Assembly (NCBI GenBank): GCA_910575255.1
Contig: CAJTEM010000029.1
Coordinates: 1-62,369 of the forward strand
Reading direction: 5' to 3'
Length of the DNA: 62,369 nucleotides
Source of the DNA: Lachnospiraceae bacterium
Lineage (GTDB): Bacteria; Bacillota; Clostridia; Lachnospirales; Lachnospiraceae
Below the pieces are notes generated by a model. That model saw only the letters and a list, made by a program, of their open reading frames with translations, was not told where the DNA came from and did not search any database. Of this stretch, positions 18,172-28,360 are shown piece after piece. Each line of letters opens with the position of its first letter. The first letter of the stretch is position 1. Position numbers and translations under genes: made by a program.

Positions 18172-18767
18172 CTTCTCCTCACCGCCCTTTTTAATGCCAT
18201 CAGCTTACAGAAGATAACTGCTGCCAGCGTCGAGCAGCCGGTAGCCAGCAATGCCGGACCAAGAACCGCCGCCGGATCCACAGAGCCATACTGGCTCCGA
18301 TAAGCAATCATACTGACCGGAACCAGCTGCAGAGAAGATATATTAATGATTAAAAAGGTGCACATATTATCACTGGCGCGATCCGGTTCCTCTCTGGAAC
18401 CTCTCTCCTGCTGCAAAAGCTTCATAGCCTCCAGCCCTGCCGGCGTTGCTGCCATTCCCAGCCCCAGCATATTAGCAACGATATTCACTGCAATCGGAAG
18501 TCTTGCCGGATGATCCTCTTCAATATCCGGAAAAAGAAAGCTTAACACCGGTCCCAGCCGTTTTGACAGCCATTCGATCAGTCCGGCCCGATTCCCCACC
18601 TCCAGAATTCCGCTCCAGAAAGCCATAATTCCTGCCATAGTTATGCCAAGGGTGATCGCCTCGGCCGAAGAATCCAGAAGTCCCTTTGTCACTGCCTCCA
18701 GATTATTATTCGCAATCCCCCACAGCATTCCGGTCAGAATCATAAAGCCCCATAGATAATTTAACAT
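18168..18767 (-). CDS. spmA: Spore maturation protein A
   Basis: A 199-residue membrane protein, partner of SpmB, with the same Gate-type fold. Hydrophobic segments lie at about residues 1-20, 35-55, 90-110 and 135-185. The motif VNIVANMLGLGMAATPAGL is characteristic of SpmA. The ribosome binding site is weak. It lies 78 bp after the last gene of the fatty-acid cluster on the same strand without a clear terminator, so read-through transcription from the fab operon is possible. Confidence 0.9.
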   Translation of the reverse strand: MLNYLWGFMILTGMLWGIANNNLEAVTKGLLDSSAEAITLGITMAGIMAFWSGILEVGNRAGLIEWLSKRLGPVLSFLFPDIEEDHPARLPIAVNIVANMLGLGMAATPAGLEAMKLLQQERGSREEPDRASDNMCTFLIINISSLQLVPVSMIAYRSQYGSVDPAAVLGPALLATGCSTLAAVIFCKLMALKRAVRRR

Positions 18768-18845
18768 TTTAAGCTCATTTCTATACTCTTTCTTTTAATC
18801 TATGGACAGGAATCCGGATTTATGAAACATTTCAGAATTATTCAC

Positions 18846-19997
18846 TTACAAGGCGGGAATCCCCAGAAGATCGCACATCACCGCATCCACCGTTTCTATG
18901 TGGTCTGACCGCCAGGCATTGCTGCCACAAAACAGCAGTGCGTGATCCAGATCCCCCTCGGCCGCATTCGACAGAGCCCTGGTAATGCAATACGGAATGT
19001 TTTTCGGGTCACAATGCTCCAGGCATTGGTAGCAGTGTTCGATTTTCGCCTTCTGCCCGCTGGCCATCTGCTCGATAACCTGATCCAGGAATTGATTGCG
19101 AATCGCCCTTCCCGGCATTCCGACCGGACTCTGGGTAATCACAATATCCTCCTTTCCGGCATCCAGATACGATTGCTTATAGGACATGGGCGCATCACAT
19201 TCTTCTGTAGTCACAAAGCGGGTGGCCACCTGTACGCCATCCGCTCCCAGATCCATTGCATGTTGTACATCTTCATGGGTATAAATGCCGCCGGCGATTA
19301 CCACCGGAATATGCTGACAATATTTCTCTTCAAATTGCTTTACCACCTTCATGATACCGCAGATTTCTTCATCATACGCAGTCTGGTCATACGTTTCCGG
19401 CACATTCCCGGTATCCGCGCCGTAACGGCTCAGCTGTTCCCGGGTAAATCCCAGATGTCCGCCGGCCAAAGGCCCCTCAATCACCAATAAATCCGGAATC
19501 CTTTTGTATTTGCGGTCCCAAATCTTGCAGATCACGGCTGCCGACTTGGCTGTAGAGACAATCGGAGCAATCTTCGTACGCACATTTTCCCCCGCTTCTG
19601 CTGCCAGCCGCTTTGCCTCTGCCAGGTATTCCGGCAGATCCACCGGAAGTCCCGCCCCGGAAATAATAATATCTGCCCCTGCCTTGATTGCTTCCTTCAC
19701 ATACTGGGCGTAATTCCTGGTTGCCACCATAATGTTAAAGCCGATAATTCCTTTGGGTGCAATTGTTCTTGCCTTCTTAAACTCACTCCGGATTGCCCGC
19801 ATATTGGCCTCCATTGGATTTTTAAGAAAATCAGGCTCCCGGAATCCAATCTGAGCCGTGGAGATGATCCCGATGCCGCCGGCCTTTGCCACTGCTCCAG
19901 CCAGAGAGGAAAGGCTGATTCCTACTCCCATACCGCCTTGTATTATCGGATGCTTTGCCACCATATCTCCAATTACTAATGGACTGCATTTTCTCAT
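18846..19997 (-). CDS. NPD/FabK-family FMN oxidoreductase
   Basis: A 383-residue TIM-barrel flavoprotein of the nitronate monooxygenase / 2-nitropropane dioxygenase family, to which FabK also belongs. FMN-binding signatures are seen: HPIIQGGMGVG at the start, IISGAGLPVDLPE, and VVIAGGIYTHEDV. Near the C-terminus CYQCLEHCDPKNIPYC gives four closely spaced cysteines not found in FabK, which might bind metal. I start at the ATG 19997 behind GGGGAGGAACAGGC; an upstream extension would overlap accDA. It is the last gene of the fab operon. Its reaction is unknown; a role in lipid metabolism is only suggested by position. Confidence 0.8.
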   Translation of the reverse strand: MRKCSPLVIGDMVAKHPIIQGGMGVGISLSSLAGAVAKAGGIGIISTAQIGFREPDFLKNPMEANMRAIRSEFKKARTIAPKGIIGFNIMVATRNYAQYVKEAIKAGADIIISGAGLPVDLPEYLAEAKRLAAEAGENVRTKIAPIVSTAKSAAVICKIWDRKYKRIPDLLVIEGPLAGGHLGFTREQLSRYGADTGNVPETYDQTAYDEEICGIMKVVKQFEEKYCQHIPVVIAGGIYTHEDVQHAMDLGADGVQVATRFVTTEECDAPMSYKQSYLDAGKEDIVITQSPVGMPGRAIRNQFLDQVIEQMASGQKAKIEHCYQCLEHCDPKNIPYCITRALSNAAEGDLDHALLFCGSNAWRSDHIETVDAVMCDLLGIPAL

Positions 19998-20022
19998 GCC
20001 TGTTCCTCCCCTTTCGCCGCGT

Positions 20023-21795
20023 TTATATATTCCGGAATCGCTGATAGCGTTGTCCGGCAATCTCATCCGGTGCCATTGCCTCGTATTTGATCAAAAATTC
20101 TTTCATTTTTTTCTGCATAATTCCTGCCAGTACCTGCAGGTTATCTTCACTCGCCGGCTCCTCCTCCGGGATTACCTGTTCGATCAGTCCTTTTTCGTAG
20201 AGATCCGTTGCTGTAATCTTCATAACCTCGGCTGCGTTCGGAGCTTTTTTACTGTCCTTCCACAGAATCGAGGCAAAGCCCTCAGGCGACAGGATAGAAT
20301 AAATCGCATTTTCCAGCATCCACACCTCATTGGCTACCGCCATGGCCAATGCTCCGCCGCTGCCTCCCTCTCCGATTACAACAGAAAGCACCGGCACTGT
20401 CAATGATGCCATCTCAAACAGATTCCGTGCAATCGCTTCTCCTTGTCCGCGTTCCTCAGCCTCCAGCCCGCAAAAAGCTCCCGGAGTATCAACAAAACAG
20501 ACAATGGGACGTCTGAAAGTCTCTGCCTGCTTCATCAGACGCAGCGCCTTTCGATAGCCGTCCGGAGAGGGCATGCCGAAATTGCGCCTGATATTATCCT
20601 TGGTGTTCTTCCCCTTCTGCTGGCCGATCACTGTCACCGGTCTACCGCAAAAGGCAGCGATGCCTCCTACAATTGCACCGTCATCGCTGAAATACCGGTC
20701 ACCATGCAGTTCCACGAAATCATCAAAAATCATCTCAATATAATCCGTAGCCACCGGACGTCCTGCCGCGCGGGAAAGCTGTACCGTATCCCAGGCTGTC
20801 TTCCCCTCTGTTGCTGCCGAGGGTTTACCCCCGTTCTTTTCTCTACGGCGCCCTTTCTTCTCCTGCCCTTCCAGGCTGAACGCATTCCCCTCCATCAGAG
20901 GCTCGGTCACGGACTCTCCTGACATGTCCATACCGGCATCCTGCCGATGAAGCCGCAAAAGCTGTGCCAGTACCTCCTTCTGATCCTTCCGTTCCACGAT
21001 TTTATCCACAAAACCATGAGCCAGAAGAAATTCTGAGCGCTGGAATCCCTCCGGAAGCTTCTGCCGTATGGTCTGTTCGATCACCCTCGGACCGGCAAAA
21101 CCAATCAATGCATTCGGCTCAGCCAGAATAATATCCCCCAGCATCGCAAAGCTGGCCGTCACACCGCCGGTAGTCGGATCCGTCAGTACACTGATAAAAA
21201 GCTGGCCGGCATCATGATGCTTCTTCAAAGCCGCGGAAGTCTTTGCCATCTGCATCAGGGATACAAGCCCTTCCTGCATCCTTGCCCCGCCGGAGCAGGC
21301 ATAGATAATCACCGGCAGCTTCCCGGCTGTCGCACGTTCCACCATCCGGGCAATCTTCTCTCCCACGATATGTCCCATGCTGCTCATCAAAAACCTGGCG
21401 TCACAAACACCGAATGCTGTTTCCTGACCGCTGATTCTTCCCTTTCCGGTCACGATCGCCTCATTCAGCTTTGTCCTCTCCTTCGCTGCCTGCACCTTCT
21501 TCTCATACCCCGGGAAATCCAGAGGATTAGAGAATTCCATATCAGCATCCCACTCCTCAAAGCTCCCCTCATCCATCAGCATTTCGATCCGGCGCCAGGC
21601 ATGAACACGGAAATATCCGCCGCATTTCGGACAGACGTAAAAATTATTCGTCACGTCCTCCACATAGATCGGCTGACCGCATTTATTACATTTCCGCCAA
21701 AGCCCCTGAGGGATGCTCGGCTCCTCCTCTTTTTTCTGAGACTTATACTTTGTATCAATGATGGTATATGTCTTTTTGAACATATTTTTTAACAT
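20023..21795 (-). CDS. accDA: Acetyl-CoA carboxylase carboxyltransferase, fused beta-alpha subunits
   Basis: A 590-residue fusion of AccD (beta) and AccA (alpha), the carboxyltransferase that moves CO2 from biotin to acetyl-CoA to form malonyl-CoA. The N-terminal half carries the AccD zinc finger C36-x2-C39 and C55-x2-C58 and the crotonase-like fold ([14 protein letters not shown]). A charged linker around residues 285-320 leads to the AccA half ([39 protein letters not shown]). In Escherichia coli these are separate polypeptides. The frame runs through with no stop, so the fusion is real. It follows accC in the operon. Confidence 0.93.
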   Translation of the reverse strand: MLKNMFKKTYTIIDTKYKSQKKEEEPSIPQGLWRKCNKCGQPIYVEDVTNNFYVCPKCGGYFRVHAWRRIEMLMDEGSFEEWDADMEFSNPLDFPGYEKKVQAAKERTKLNEAIVTGKGRISGQETAFGVCDARFLMSSMGHIVGEKIARMVERATAGKLPVIIYACSGGARMQEGLVSLMQMAKTSAALKKHHDAGQLFISVLTDPTTGGVTASFAMLGDIILAEPNALIGFAGPRVIEQTIRQKLPEGFQRSEFLLAHGFVDKIVERKDQKEVLAQLLRLHRQDAGMDMSGESVTEPLMEGNAFSLEGQEKKGRRREKNGGKPSAATEGKTAWDTVQLSRAAGRPVATDYIEMIFDDFVELHGDRYFSDDGAIVGGIAAFCGRPVTVIGQQKGKNTKDNIRRNFGMPSPDGYRKALRLMKQAETFRRPIVCFVDTPGAFCGLEAEERGQGEAIARNLFEMASLTVPVLSVVIGEGGSGGALAMAVANEVWMLENAIYSILSPEGFASILWKDSKKAPNAAEVMKITATDLYEKGLIEQVIPEEEPASEDNLQVLAGIMQKKMKEFLIKYEAMAPDEIAGQRYQRFRNI

Positions 21796-21824
21796 GACCG
21801 AACATCCCTTTCTTTCTCATATTA

Positions 21825-21853
21825 TAACAGTTCAGATAACCCTTGAACTGTTA
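21825..21853. repeat. Small dyad repeat, copy 1
   Basis: A 10-bp dyad TAACAGTTCA / TGAACTGTTA between accC and accDA. The 27-base block from AACAGTTCAG to TGAACTGTTAC is identical to the one at 29812-29841. No function is evident. Confidence 0.7.
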
Positions 21854-21857
21854 CCTC

Positions 21858-23210
21858 TTATTTACAATACTCCGGAAAATACGTTGGAATAAAATGGGTA
21901 TCCGTATCTCCGTCCTCATATGCCGGATGGCACAAGATTTCAAACTGAAAATCAAGGTTGGTATCAATTCCCTCAATAATCAGCTCTCCTAAGGCGCTGC
22001 GCATCTTGGCAATCGCCTCCTGCCGGTCCCTCCCGTGGACAATCAGCTTCATTAACATCGAGTCATAGTTGGCGGGCACCTTGTAATCGTTATAAATATG
22101 GGTATCCACCCGCACGCCATTGCCGCCCGGCGTATGCACATTCGTGATCACTCCCGGACAGGGCATGAAATTCCTGGAAGGATTCTCGGCATTGATCCGG
22201 CATTCGATGGCATGCCCACGCAGGCACACCTGATCCTGCGTCACACTCAGCCTTTCTCCTGCTGCCACCCGGATCTGTTCCTTGATTAAATCCAGGCCGC
22301 TGACCATTTCCGTTACCGGATGTTCCACCTGAATACGGGTATTCATCTCCATGAAATAAAAATTCTTATCTTTATCCAGCAAAAATTCAATGGTTCCGGC
22401 ATTTTCATAGCCCACAGCCTTTGCCGCTTTTACTGCAGTCTCGCCCATCCTCTGGCGTAATTCTTCTGAAATTGCTGCCGAGGGTGATTCCTCCAAAACC
22501 TTCTGATGTCTCCGCTGGATCGAGCAGTCCCGCTCTCCTAAATGAACCACATTCCCGTACTTATCCGCCATAATCTGGAATTCAATATGACGCGGCTTTT
22601 CGATGTACTTTTCCAGATACATCGTATCATCGGAAAAGCCTTTGATCGATTCCATCTGCGCATTCTGAAAATTGGTCTCAAAATCCTCTTCTCCATAGGA
22701 GATCCTCATCCCCTTGCCGCCTCCGCCGGAAGATGCCTTAATCATCACCGGAAAGCCGATATATTTTGCAAGCTTAAGCGCCTCCTCAGCCGTGTGCACC
22801 GGCTCCTTGCCGCCAGGCACCACAGGGACTCCTGCTTCCATCATCGTCTTGCGGGCCTCGGACTTATTGCCCATCCGGTTGATCAGGGAAGAAGAAGGAC
22901 CGATAAATGCAATGCTGCATTTTTCGCACAGCTCAGCGAAACGGGTATTTTCCGAAAGGAAACCAAATCCCGGATGAATCGCCTCTGCCTTCATGGCAAC
23001 GGTTGCAGCCAGAATTCTCTCCATATTCAAATAGCTCTGTCCAGATGGCGCCGGACCGATGCAGATAGCCTCGTCAGCCAGCAAAGTATGCAGACAGTCC
23101 CGATCCGCCTCTGAATACACAGCCACGGTTTTAATGCCCATCTCCCGGCAGGCGCGGATAATTCTCACCGCGATCTCACCACGGTTCGCGATTAATATTT
23201 TGTCAAACAT
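21858..23210 (-). CDS. accC: Acetyl-CoA carboxylase biotin carboxylase
   Basis: A 450-residue ATP-grasp enzyme that carboxylates biotin on AccB with bicarbonate and ATP. Domains in order: biotin-carboxylase N-terminal domain (MFDKILIANRGEIAVRIIRA), ATP-grasp with glycine-rich loop SSGGGGKGMR, catalytic block EMNTRIQVEHPVTEMVSG, and C-terminal domain with GHAIECRINAENP. Length is standard. It lies 14 bp after fabZ and 62 bp before accDA. Together with AccB and AccDA it forms the complete first step of fatty-acid synthesis. Confidence 0.97.
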   Translation of the reverse strand: MFDKILIANRGEIAVRIIRACREMGIKTVAVYSEADRDCLHTLLADEAICIGPAPSGQSYLNMERILAATVAMKAEAIHPGFGFLSENTRFAELCEKCSIAFIGPSSSLINRMGNKSEARKTMMEAGVPVVPGGKEPVHTAEEALKLAKYIGFPVMIKASSGGGGKGMRISYGEEDFETNFQNAQMESIKGFSDDTMYLEKYIEKPRHIEFQIMADKYGNVVHLGERDCSIQRRHQKVLEESPSAAISEELRQRMGETAVKAAKAVGYENAGTIEFLLDKDKNFYFMEMNTRIQVEHPVTEMVSGLDLIKEQIRVAAGERLSVTQDQVCLRGHAIECRINAENPSRNFMPCPGVITNVHTPGGNGVRVDTHIYNDYKVPANYDSMLMKLIVHGRDRQEAIAKMRSALGELIIEGIDTNLDFQFEILCHPAYEDGDTDTHFIPTYFPEYCK

Positions 23211-23224
23211 AAGTCTACCTCTTG

Positions 23225-23653
23225 CTAACCAATCATAAATGTCAGTTCTGCAGACACTGCTACCTTTCCCTCTGCATTGGTAGCGGTTGCCTTGCCGATT
23301 CCTACCGGGCCTTTCTGCTTAATAATTTCACATTCCAGACGCAGACGGTCTCCGGGCACTACCTTTTGTTTGAACTTTGCGTTATTAATAGCGCCAAAAT
23401 ACGCTGTTCTTCCCTTATTTTCCTCCACACTCAGAATCGCGACAGCTCCTACCTGAGCCAACGCTTCGATCATCAGAACTCCCGGCATCACCGGCTCCTG
23501 CGGAAAATGTCCGGCAAACTGCGGTTCGTTATAGGTGATTGATTTATATCCTACGGCACGCACTCCCGGCTCCAGCTCTTCGATACAGTCAATCAGCAAA
23601 AAAGGATGCCGGTGCGGGATAATTTCCTGAATTTCTTTAATTCCCAGTTTCAT
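23225..23653 (-). CDS. fabZ: 3-hydroxyacyl-ACP dehydratase FabZ
   Basis: A 142-residue hot-dog-fold dehydratase that converts 3-hydroxyacyl-ACP to trans-2-enoyl-ACP. Family motifs are IPHRHPFLLID at the start and GHFPQEPVMPGVLMIEALAQ with the catalytic histidine and glutamate. Length is typical. No FabA or FabM isomerase is present in the cluster, so how unsaturated chains arise is not visible here. It sits between accB and accC with gaps of 14 bp. Confidence 0.96.
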   Translation of the reverse strand: MKLGIKEIQEIIPHRHPFLLIDCIEELEPGVRAVGYKSITYNEPQFAGHFPQEPVMPGVLMIEALAQVGAVAILSVEENKGRTAYFGAINNAKFKQKVVPGDRLRLECEIIKQKGPVGIGKATATNAEGKVAVSAELTFMIG

Positions 23654-23667
23654 AACGTTCCCCTCTT

Positions 23668-24204
23668 CTAACGGATTCGAAACAGCGGCTGGCCGTATTC
23701 CACTACATTCTCGTTCTCTACCAGAACCGCCTCCACAATCCCGTCATATTCACTTTCGATTTCATTCATCAGCTTCATGGCCTCAATAATTCCCAAAACC
23801 TGTCCCTTTTTGACACTGTCTCCTACCCGTACAAAAGGCTCCGCCTCCGGAGAAGGCGCACTGTAGAAGGTTCCCACTAGCGGCGAGGTAACCACCTTAT
23901 CAGAGCCGATATCCAGATGCTCCTCCTTCTCAGATGCTGCTTTGCCGGAAGCTTCTGTCTCTGTGCTTGCCGTATGAACAGCATTGGCCAATCCGGTCAC
24001 CTCTGCCGGCATGGTCACTGCCACCGGGCTCATAACCGGCGCGGCCGGCTGAGAGATCACTACCGGCGCCACTGGTGCCTGAGCGACATTTTTCTTCTTT
24101 TTCTTTTTCAGAATCAGCTTCTGATCGCCTTCCTCATATACAAAACTGGTCAGGCCATTATCCGATACTGCCTGGATCAGCGTTACGATCTCGTCAATGG
24201 TCAT
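23668..24204 (-). CDS. accB: Biotin carboxyl carrier protein of acetyl-CoA carboxylase
   Basis: A 178-residue carrier. An N-terminal helix is followed by a Lys run (residues 34-39) and an Ala/Pro/Val-rich flexible linker, then the biotinyl domain from about residue 103. The biotin-accepting lysine is K144 in EAMKLMNE. A protein ligase (BirA) outside the window would attach biotin. It lies 13 bp after fabF and 14 bp before fabZ. Confidence 0.96.
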   Translation of the reverse strand: MTIDEIVTLIQAVSDNGLTSFVYEEGDQKLILKKKKKKNVAQAPVAPVVISQPAAPVMSPVAVTMPAEVTGLANAVHTASTETEASGKAASEKEEHLDIGSDKVVTSPLVGTFYSAPSPEAEPFVRVGDSVKKGQVLGIIEAMKLMNEIESEYDGIVEAVLVENENVVEYGQPLFRIR

Positions 24205-24217
24205 TTTCTTCCCCTCC

Positions 24218-25456
24218 TTATCCCTGAAACTTCTTTACCAGCAGGGTTGCATTATGGCCGCCAAAGCCCAGAGAATTGCTGATAGCGCAATTGACCTCCA
24301 TAGATACACCCTCACCCTTTGTATAATCCAGATCACATTCCGGATCGTCCTTTTCAAGGCCGGCCGTGGCATGGACAAATCCTTCTTCGATGGATTTTAC
24401 GCAGGTAATGAATTCCACACCTCCGGCAGCGCCCAGAAGATGTCCGATCATGGACTTGGTGGAATTGATCTTCACCTTTTCTGCATGACTCCCTAAGGCC
24501 AGCTTGATCGCTTTGGTCTCAAAGAGATCATTGTGGTGGGTACTGGTGCCATGGGCATTGATGTAATCCACATCATCCGGCTTCATACCTGCATCTTTTA
24601 TCGCCATCTCCATGGCCTTTGCTGCCCCGCTGCCATCCTCTGCCGGAGAAGTAATATGATAGGCATCACAGGTAGCCCCATAGCCTGCCAGCTCCGCATA
24701 AATCCTTGCTCCTCTTGCCTGGGCATGCTCCAGGGACTCCAGGACTACAATGCCTGCGCCTTCCCCCATCACAAACCCGCCTCTTTCCGCATCGAACGGA
24801 ATCGAAGCCCGCAATGGATCCTCGGAGCAGCTTAAAGCTGTCAAAGCACTGAAACCGGCCACGCCAATCGGGGTAATGCTGGCCTCCGTACCGCCTGCCA
24901 CCATCACATCCGCCTCGCCGTACTGAATGGAACGGAAGGCCTCACCGATGCTGTGAGTACCTGTGGCACAGGCTGTCACTACATTAATGCACTTTCCCTT
25001 AAGACCGAACTGAATTGCCACGTTTCCTGCTGCCATATTACTGATCATCAGCGGAACCAGAAGCGGATTTACCCGGCCTGGCCCTTTATCCAGCAGCTTT
25101 TTATACTCACGCTCAATGGACTGAAGACTTCCGATACCAGAGCCGACACTGACGCCGATCCGGAACGGATCTTCCTTCTCTCTGTCAATTCCGGCATCCT
25201 CCAGAGCTTCCTTTGCGGCAATCACTGCAAACTGGCAGAACTGCTCCATTCTCTTGGCCGCTTTCGGATCCATATGCTTCCTGGCATCAAAATCCTTTAC
25301 CTGGGCTGCAAGCTTTGCTTTGTAATCAGCAGTATCAAAATAGGTGATTGGTCCGATTCCTACCTTTTTTTCCTTCAGGCCATTCCAAAACTCTTCCACA
25401 TTATTACCGATTGGGGTGATGGCACCCAGACCGGTCACAACCACTCTCCTGCTCAT
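24218..25456 (-). CDS. fabF: 3-oxoacyl-ACP synthase II
   Basis: A 412-residue condensing enzyme that elongates acyl-ACP with malonyl-ACP. It shows the thiolase-like fold with catalytic C163 in [10 protein letters not shown] and histidines in [11 protein letters not shown] and in the [11 protein letters not shown] region. Length is standard. It is the only KAS I/II enzyme in the cluster; in other Clostridia FabF alone covers saturated and unsaturated elongation, which may apply here. It follows fabG by 28 bp. Confidence 0.97.
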   Translation of the reverse strand: MSRRVVVTGLGAITPIGNNVEEFWNGLKEKKVGIGPITYFDTADYKAKLAAQVKDFDARKHMDPKAAKRMEQFCQFAVIAAKEALEDAGIDREKEDPFRIGVSVGSGIGSLQSIEREYKKLLDKGPGRVNPLLVPLMISNMAAGNVAIQFGLKGKCINVVTACATGTHSIGEAFRSIQYGEADVMVAGGTEASITPIGVAGFSALTALSCSEDPLRASIPFDAERGGFVMGEGAGIVVLESLEHAQARGARIYAELAGYGATCDAYHITSPAEDGSGAAKAMEMAIKDAGMKPDDVDYINAHGTSTHHNDLFETKAIKLALGSHAEKVKINSTKSMIGHLLGAAGGVEFITCVKSIEEGFVHATAGLEKDDPECDLDYTKGEGVSMEVNCAISNSLGFGGHNATLLVKKFQG

Positions 25457-25484
25457 AGCTCATTCTCCTTTATCCTGTAATCCA

Positions 25485-26228
25485 TTACATTGCCATTCCA
25501 CCGTCCACACTGATTACCTGCCCGGTGATATATCCAGCCTCTTCGGAAGCCAGAAATGCCACTGCAGCAGCGATATCCTTTGTGGTTCCGAAATGTTTCA
25601 TGGGAATCTGCTCTGCTGCAGCATTCTTCACGGTCTCCGACAGTACCTGAGTCATCTCCGTGTCAATAAATCCAGGCGCCACCGCATTCACCGTGATGCC
25701 CCGACTGGCCAGCTCTCTTGCCACAGACTTGGTAAGCCCGATCAGTCCTGCCTTGGAAGCACAGTAATTCGCCTGTCCGGCATTTCCCAGAACTCCCGAT
25801 ACTGAGGACATGTTAATGATCCGCCCGGACTTCTGCTTTAACATCTGCCTTGCCACATGGCGGGTACAATTAAACGCTCCCTTCAGATTGGTAGCTATCA
25901 CGGCATCAAACTCTTCCTCACTCATCTTCATCAACAGATTGTCGCGGGTAATTCCTGCATTATTCACCAGAATATCTACTCTGCCATATTTCTTTATTAC
26001 ATAGTCAAACAGCTCTGCTGCTTTTTCATAATCCGAGACATTGCACTGCACGGCTTCTCCCTGGCCGCCGACAGCCTCTATCTCCTTAACCACCTCTTCT
26101 GCCTTTGCTGCGGAACCATTATAATTAACAATGACCATGGCTCCTTTTGCTGCCAGTGTGATGGCTATCTCCCGGCCGATCCCCCGGCTGGCTCCGGTCA
26201 CTACTGCAATCCTTGTTGACATCTGCAT
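25485..26228 (-). CDS. fabG: 3-oxoacyl-ACP reductase
   Basis: A 247-residue short-chain dehydrogenase that reduces 3-oxoacyl-ACP with NADPH. The nucleotide-binding motif TGASRGIG is at residues 11-18, NNAG at 89-92, and the catalytic triad is S142, Y155, K159 (counted from the ATG at 26228). Starts at 26228 (MQM) and 26222 (MST) both fit AAGGAAAGGA; a longer frame from 26249 has no such site. It lies between fabD and fabF. Confidence 0.96.
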   Translation of the reverse strand: MQMSTRIAVVTGASRGIGREIAITLAAKGAMVIVNYNGSAAKAEEVVKEIEAVGGQGEAVQCNVSDYEKAAELFDYVIKKYGRVDILVNNAGITRDNLLMKMSEEEFDAVIATNLKGAFNCTRHVARQMLKQKSGRIINMSSVSGVLGNAGQANYCASKAGLIGLTKSVARELASRGITVNAVAPGFIDTEMTQVLSETVKNAAAEQIPMKHFGTTKDIAAAVAFLASEEAGYITGQVISVDGGMAM

Positions 26229-26270
26229 TTTCCTTTCCTTAAAAAGCAATGGCTGCGTGCCGGCAGGCTT

Positions 26271-27191
26271 TTATGCCAGCGCTTCCACTACCTTATCCAC
26301 ATCCTCAAGCTTCTCTATATTCAGGACCTTTACAGCCCGATTAATCTTTTTCATAAATCCTGCCAGGGTCTTCCCTGGCCCGATTTCAATAAAGGTATCT
26401 ACTCCGTCAGCAAGCAAAAGCTCCATGCTTTGCTGCCAACGCACAGAAGAAGAGACCTGCTGCACCAGCAACGGCTTCACCTGATCCGCATCCTTTACAT
26501 AGCCCGCAGTTACATTCGCCACATAAGGCACTGCCGGAGTATGTACCTCTACCGGTTCCAGTACCTTTCCCAGCTTTTCTCCTGCTCCGGTCAGCATCCG
26601 GGAATGGAACGGGCCGCTGACATTCAGCATTACCGTCCGTTTGGCTCCTGCTTCCTTCAGCCTCTCACAGGCTGTTTCCACTGCCGCCTTTTTCCCGGAT
26701 ATTACGATCTGTCCCGGACAGTTGTAATTGGCAATCTCCACTCCCTCGATATCGGCAATCACTCCCTCGATCGAAGCGGCATCCATAGCCAGAATCGCCG
26801 CCATGCCGCCCTGTCCTGCGGGAACCTCTTCCTGCATCAGAATCCCTCTCTGCCGTACTGTGGCAATCGCATCCCTTTCACTCATCACGCCGGCCGCATA
26901 AAGGGCGCAGTATTCTCCCAGACTGAGACCTGCCGTCACATCCGGCTTCACTCCCTTTTCCTCCAGCACCTTTGTCATGGCAATGCTGGTCGTGACCATG
27001 GCTGCCTGGGTATATTCCGTGATATCCAGCCGGTCATTCTCCGTAAAGCATAACTCCGGCACGGAAAATCCCAGCAAATTACTGGCCAGGTCAAATACCT
27101 GCTTCCCTGTCTCGGTCTGTTCATAAAAATCCTGTCCCATTCCGCAGACCTGCGCACCCTGTCCCGGGTAAATAAATGCAATTTTACTCAT
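26271..27191 (-). CDS. fabD: Malonyl-CoA-ACP transacylase
   Basis: A 306-residue enzyme that loads malonate onto acyl carrier protein. The nucleophile is S90 in GLSLGEYC, after the N-terminal FIYPGQGAQ motif; the catalytic histidine is in VSGPFHSRM. I set the start at 27191 because GAAGGA precedes it and the conserved N-terminus begins there; the frame is open 29 codons upstream. Length is typical. Confidence 0.95.
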   Translation of the reverse strand: MSKIAFIYPGQGAQVCGMGQDFYEQTETGKQVFDLASNLLGFSVPELCFTENDRLDITEYTQAAMVTTSIAMTKVLEEKGVKPDVTAGLSLGEYCALYAAGVMSERDAIATVRQRGILMQEEVPAGQGGMAAILAMDAASIEGVIADIEGVEIANYNCPGQIVISGKKAAVETACERLKEAGAKRTVMLNVSGPFHSRMLTGAGEKLGKVLEPVEVHTPAVPYVANVTAGYVKDADQVKPLLVQQVSSSVRWQQSMELLLADGVDTFIEIGPGKTLAGFMKKINRAVKVLNIEKLEDVDKVVEALA

Positions 27192-27246
27192 TGATCGTAT
27201 TCCTTCTTTCTCTTTGCTGAGGTTTTCCAACCAGGTTTGTTTTCTA

Positions 27247-28176
27247 TTACCAGTTCTTATGCAGCAAGGTGTTCGCATGCTCCATCATCTCTTCCAGCAT
27301 TTCCCTGCAAGTCTGCTCCTTACTGACCATGCCGGCAATCTGTCCTGCCATTACGGTTCCGTTCACCACGTCACCTTCCTGCACCGCTTTGCGCAGCGCG
27401 CCCAATGTCAGATATTCCAGTTCCTCAAAACTTTTTCCTTCATTCTCCAGCTTTACATACTCTCTGGTCATCTGATTGCGCAGACAACGCACCGGATGTC
27501 CATGGCTTCTGCCCGTCACTGCCGAATCGATGTCCTTCGCCTTCAGCACTCGATCTTTGTATTTCTGATGCACCACACACTCCTTTGCTACCAGGAAACG
27601 GGTTCCCATCTGTACTGCCTCTGCTCCCAGCATAAAAGCTGCTGCGATCCCTCTGCCGTCCCCGATACCACCGGCCGCAATCACCGGAATTGATACCGCA
27701 TCGACTACCTGAGGAACCAAAGTCATTGTCGTCGCTTCCCCGATATGGCCGCCGGACTCTGTTCCCTCGGCAACCACAGCGTCCGCACCATACTTTTCCA
27801 TCCGTCTGGCAAGAGCCACGGAGGCCACCACCGGAATCACCCGGATCCCTGCCTCTTTCCACATATCCATATATTTTTCCGGATTACCGGCGCCGGTAGT
27901 CACTACCTTGACGCCTTCCTCCACTACAACCTTTGCCACTTCATCCGCATAAGGACTCATCAGCATTACATTTACACCAAATGGCTTGTCCGTCACTTCC
28001 TTAACCTTACGGACATAATCACGAATAACCTCGCCCGGCGCATTGGCGCCGCCGATCAGTCCGAGGCCTCCTGCCGCAGATACAGCAGCTGCCAGGTTAT
28101 TCTCCGCCACCCAGGCCATGCCTCCCTGAATAATCGGATATTCGATTCCCAATAGTTCCGTGATTCTTGTATTCAT
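27247..28176 (-). CDS. fabK: Enoyl-ACP reductase II (FMN)
   Basis: A 309-residue TIM-barrel flavoprotein that reduces enoyl-ACP with NADH, the last step of each elongation cycle. FabK hallmarks are IEYPIIQGGMAWVAE, TTGAGNPEKY, AEGTESGGHIGE and VIAAGGIGDGRG. The start at 28176 follows a perfect GGAGGAGAATT site; an in-frame extension to 28248 lacks one. No FabI is present in the cluster. FabK enzymes are known to be insensitive to triclosan, so the organism may be too. Between acpP and this gene lies a structured 184-bp leader. Confidence 0.94.
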   Translation of the reverse strand: MNTRITELLGIEYPIIQGGMAWVAENNLAAAVSAAGGLGLIGGANAPGEVIRDYVRKVKEVTDKPFGVNVMLMSPYADEVAKVVVEEGVKVVTTGAGNPEKYMDMWKEAGIRVIPVVASVALARRMEKYGADAVVAEGTESGGHIGEATTMTLVPQVVDAVSIPVIAAGGIGDGRGIAAAFMLGAEAVQMGTRFLVAKECVVHQKYKDRVLKAKDIDSAVTGRSHGHPVRCLRNQMTREYVKLENEGKSFEELEYLTLGALRKAVQEGDVVNGTVMAGQIAGMVSKEQTCREMLEEMMEHANTLLHKNW

Positions 28177-28231
28177 AATTCTCCTCCAGTTACACCTGAT
28201 CCCTGCCCGATATTTCCGGCTATTATTACAT

Positions 28232-28305
28232 ATCCGGGAAAACAGCAATCATCCTCTGACAGGATCTCAGAATCTGTTCCTGTCTGACTGCTCCTTTTCC
28301 CGGAT
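28232..28305 (-). other. Structured intergenic leader between acpP and fabK
   Basis: The DNA can form a long branched stem: 11-bp outer arm (28232-28242 with 28295-28305, ATCCGGGAAAA), then AGCA/TGCT, then a 7-bp inner arm (GACAGGA, 28258-28264, with 28278-28284) and a 3-bp tip. It is the only large gap inside the fab operon. It could be an mRNA processing or stability element; no known riboswitch class is recognised. Confidence 0.55.
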
Positions 28306-28360
28306 CTCCTATCACAACACTTTATTCCCTGGTAATTACAGAAGTCAAAGATGCAGGGCA

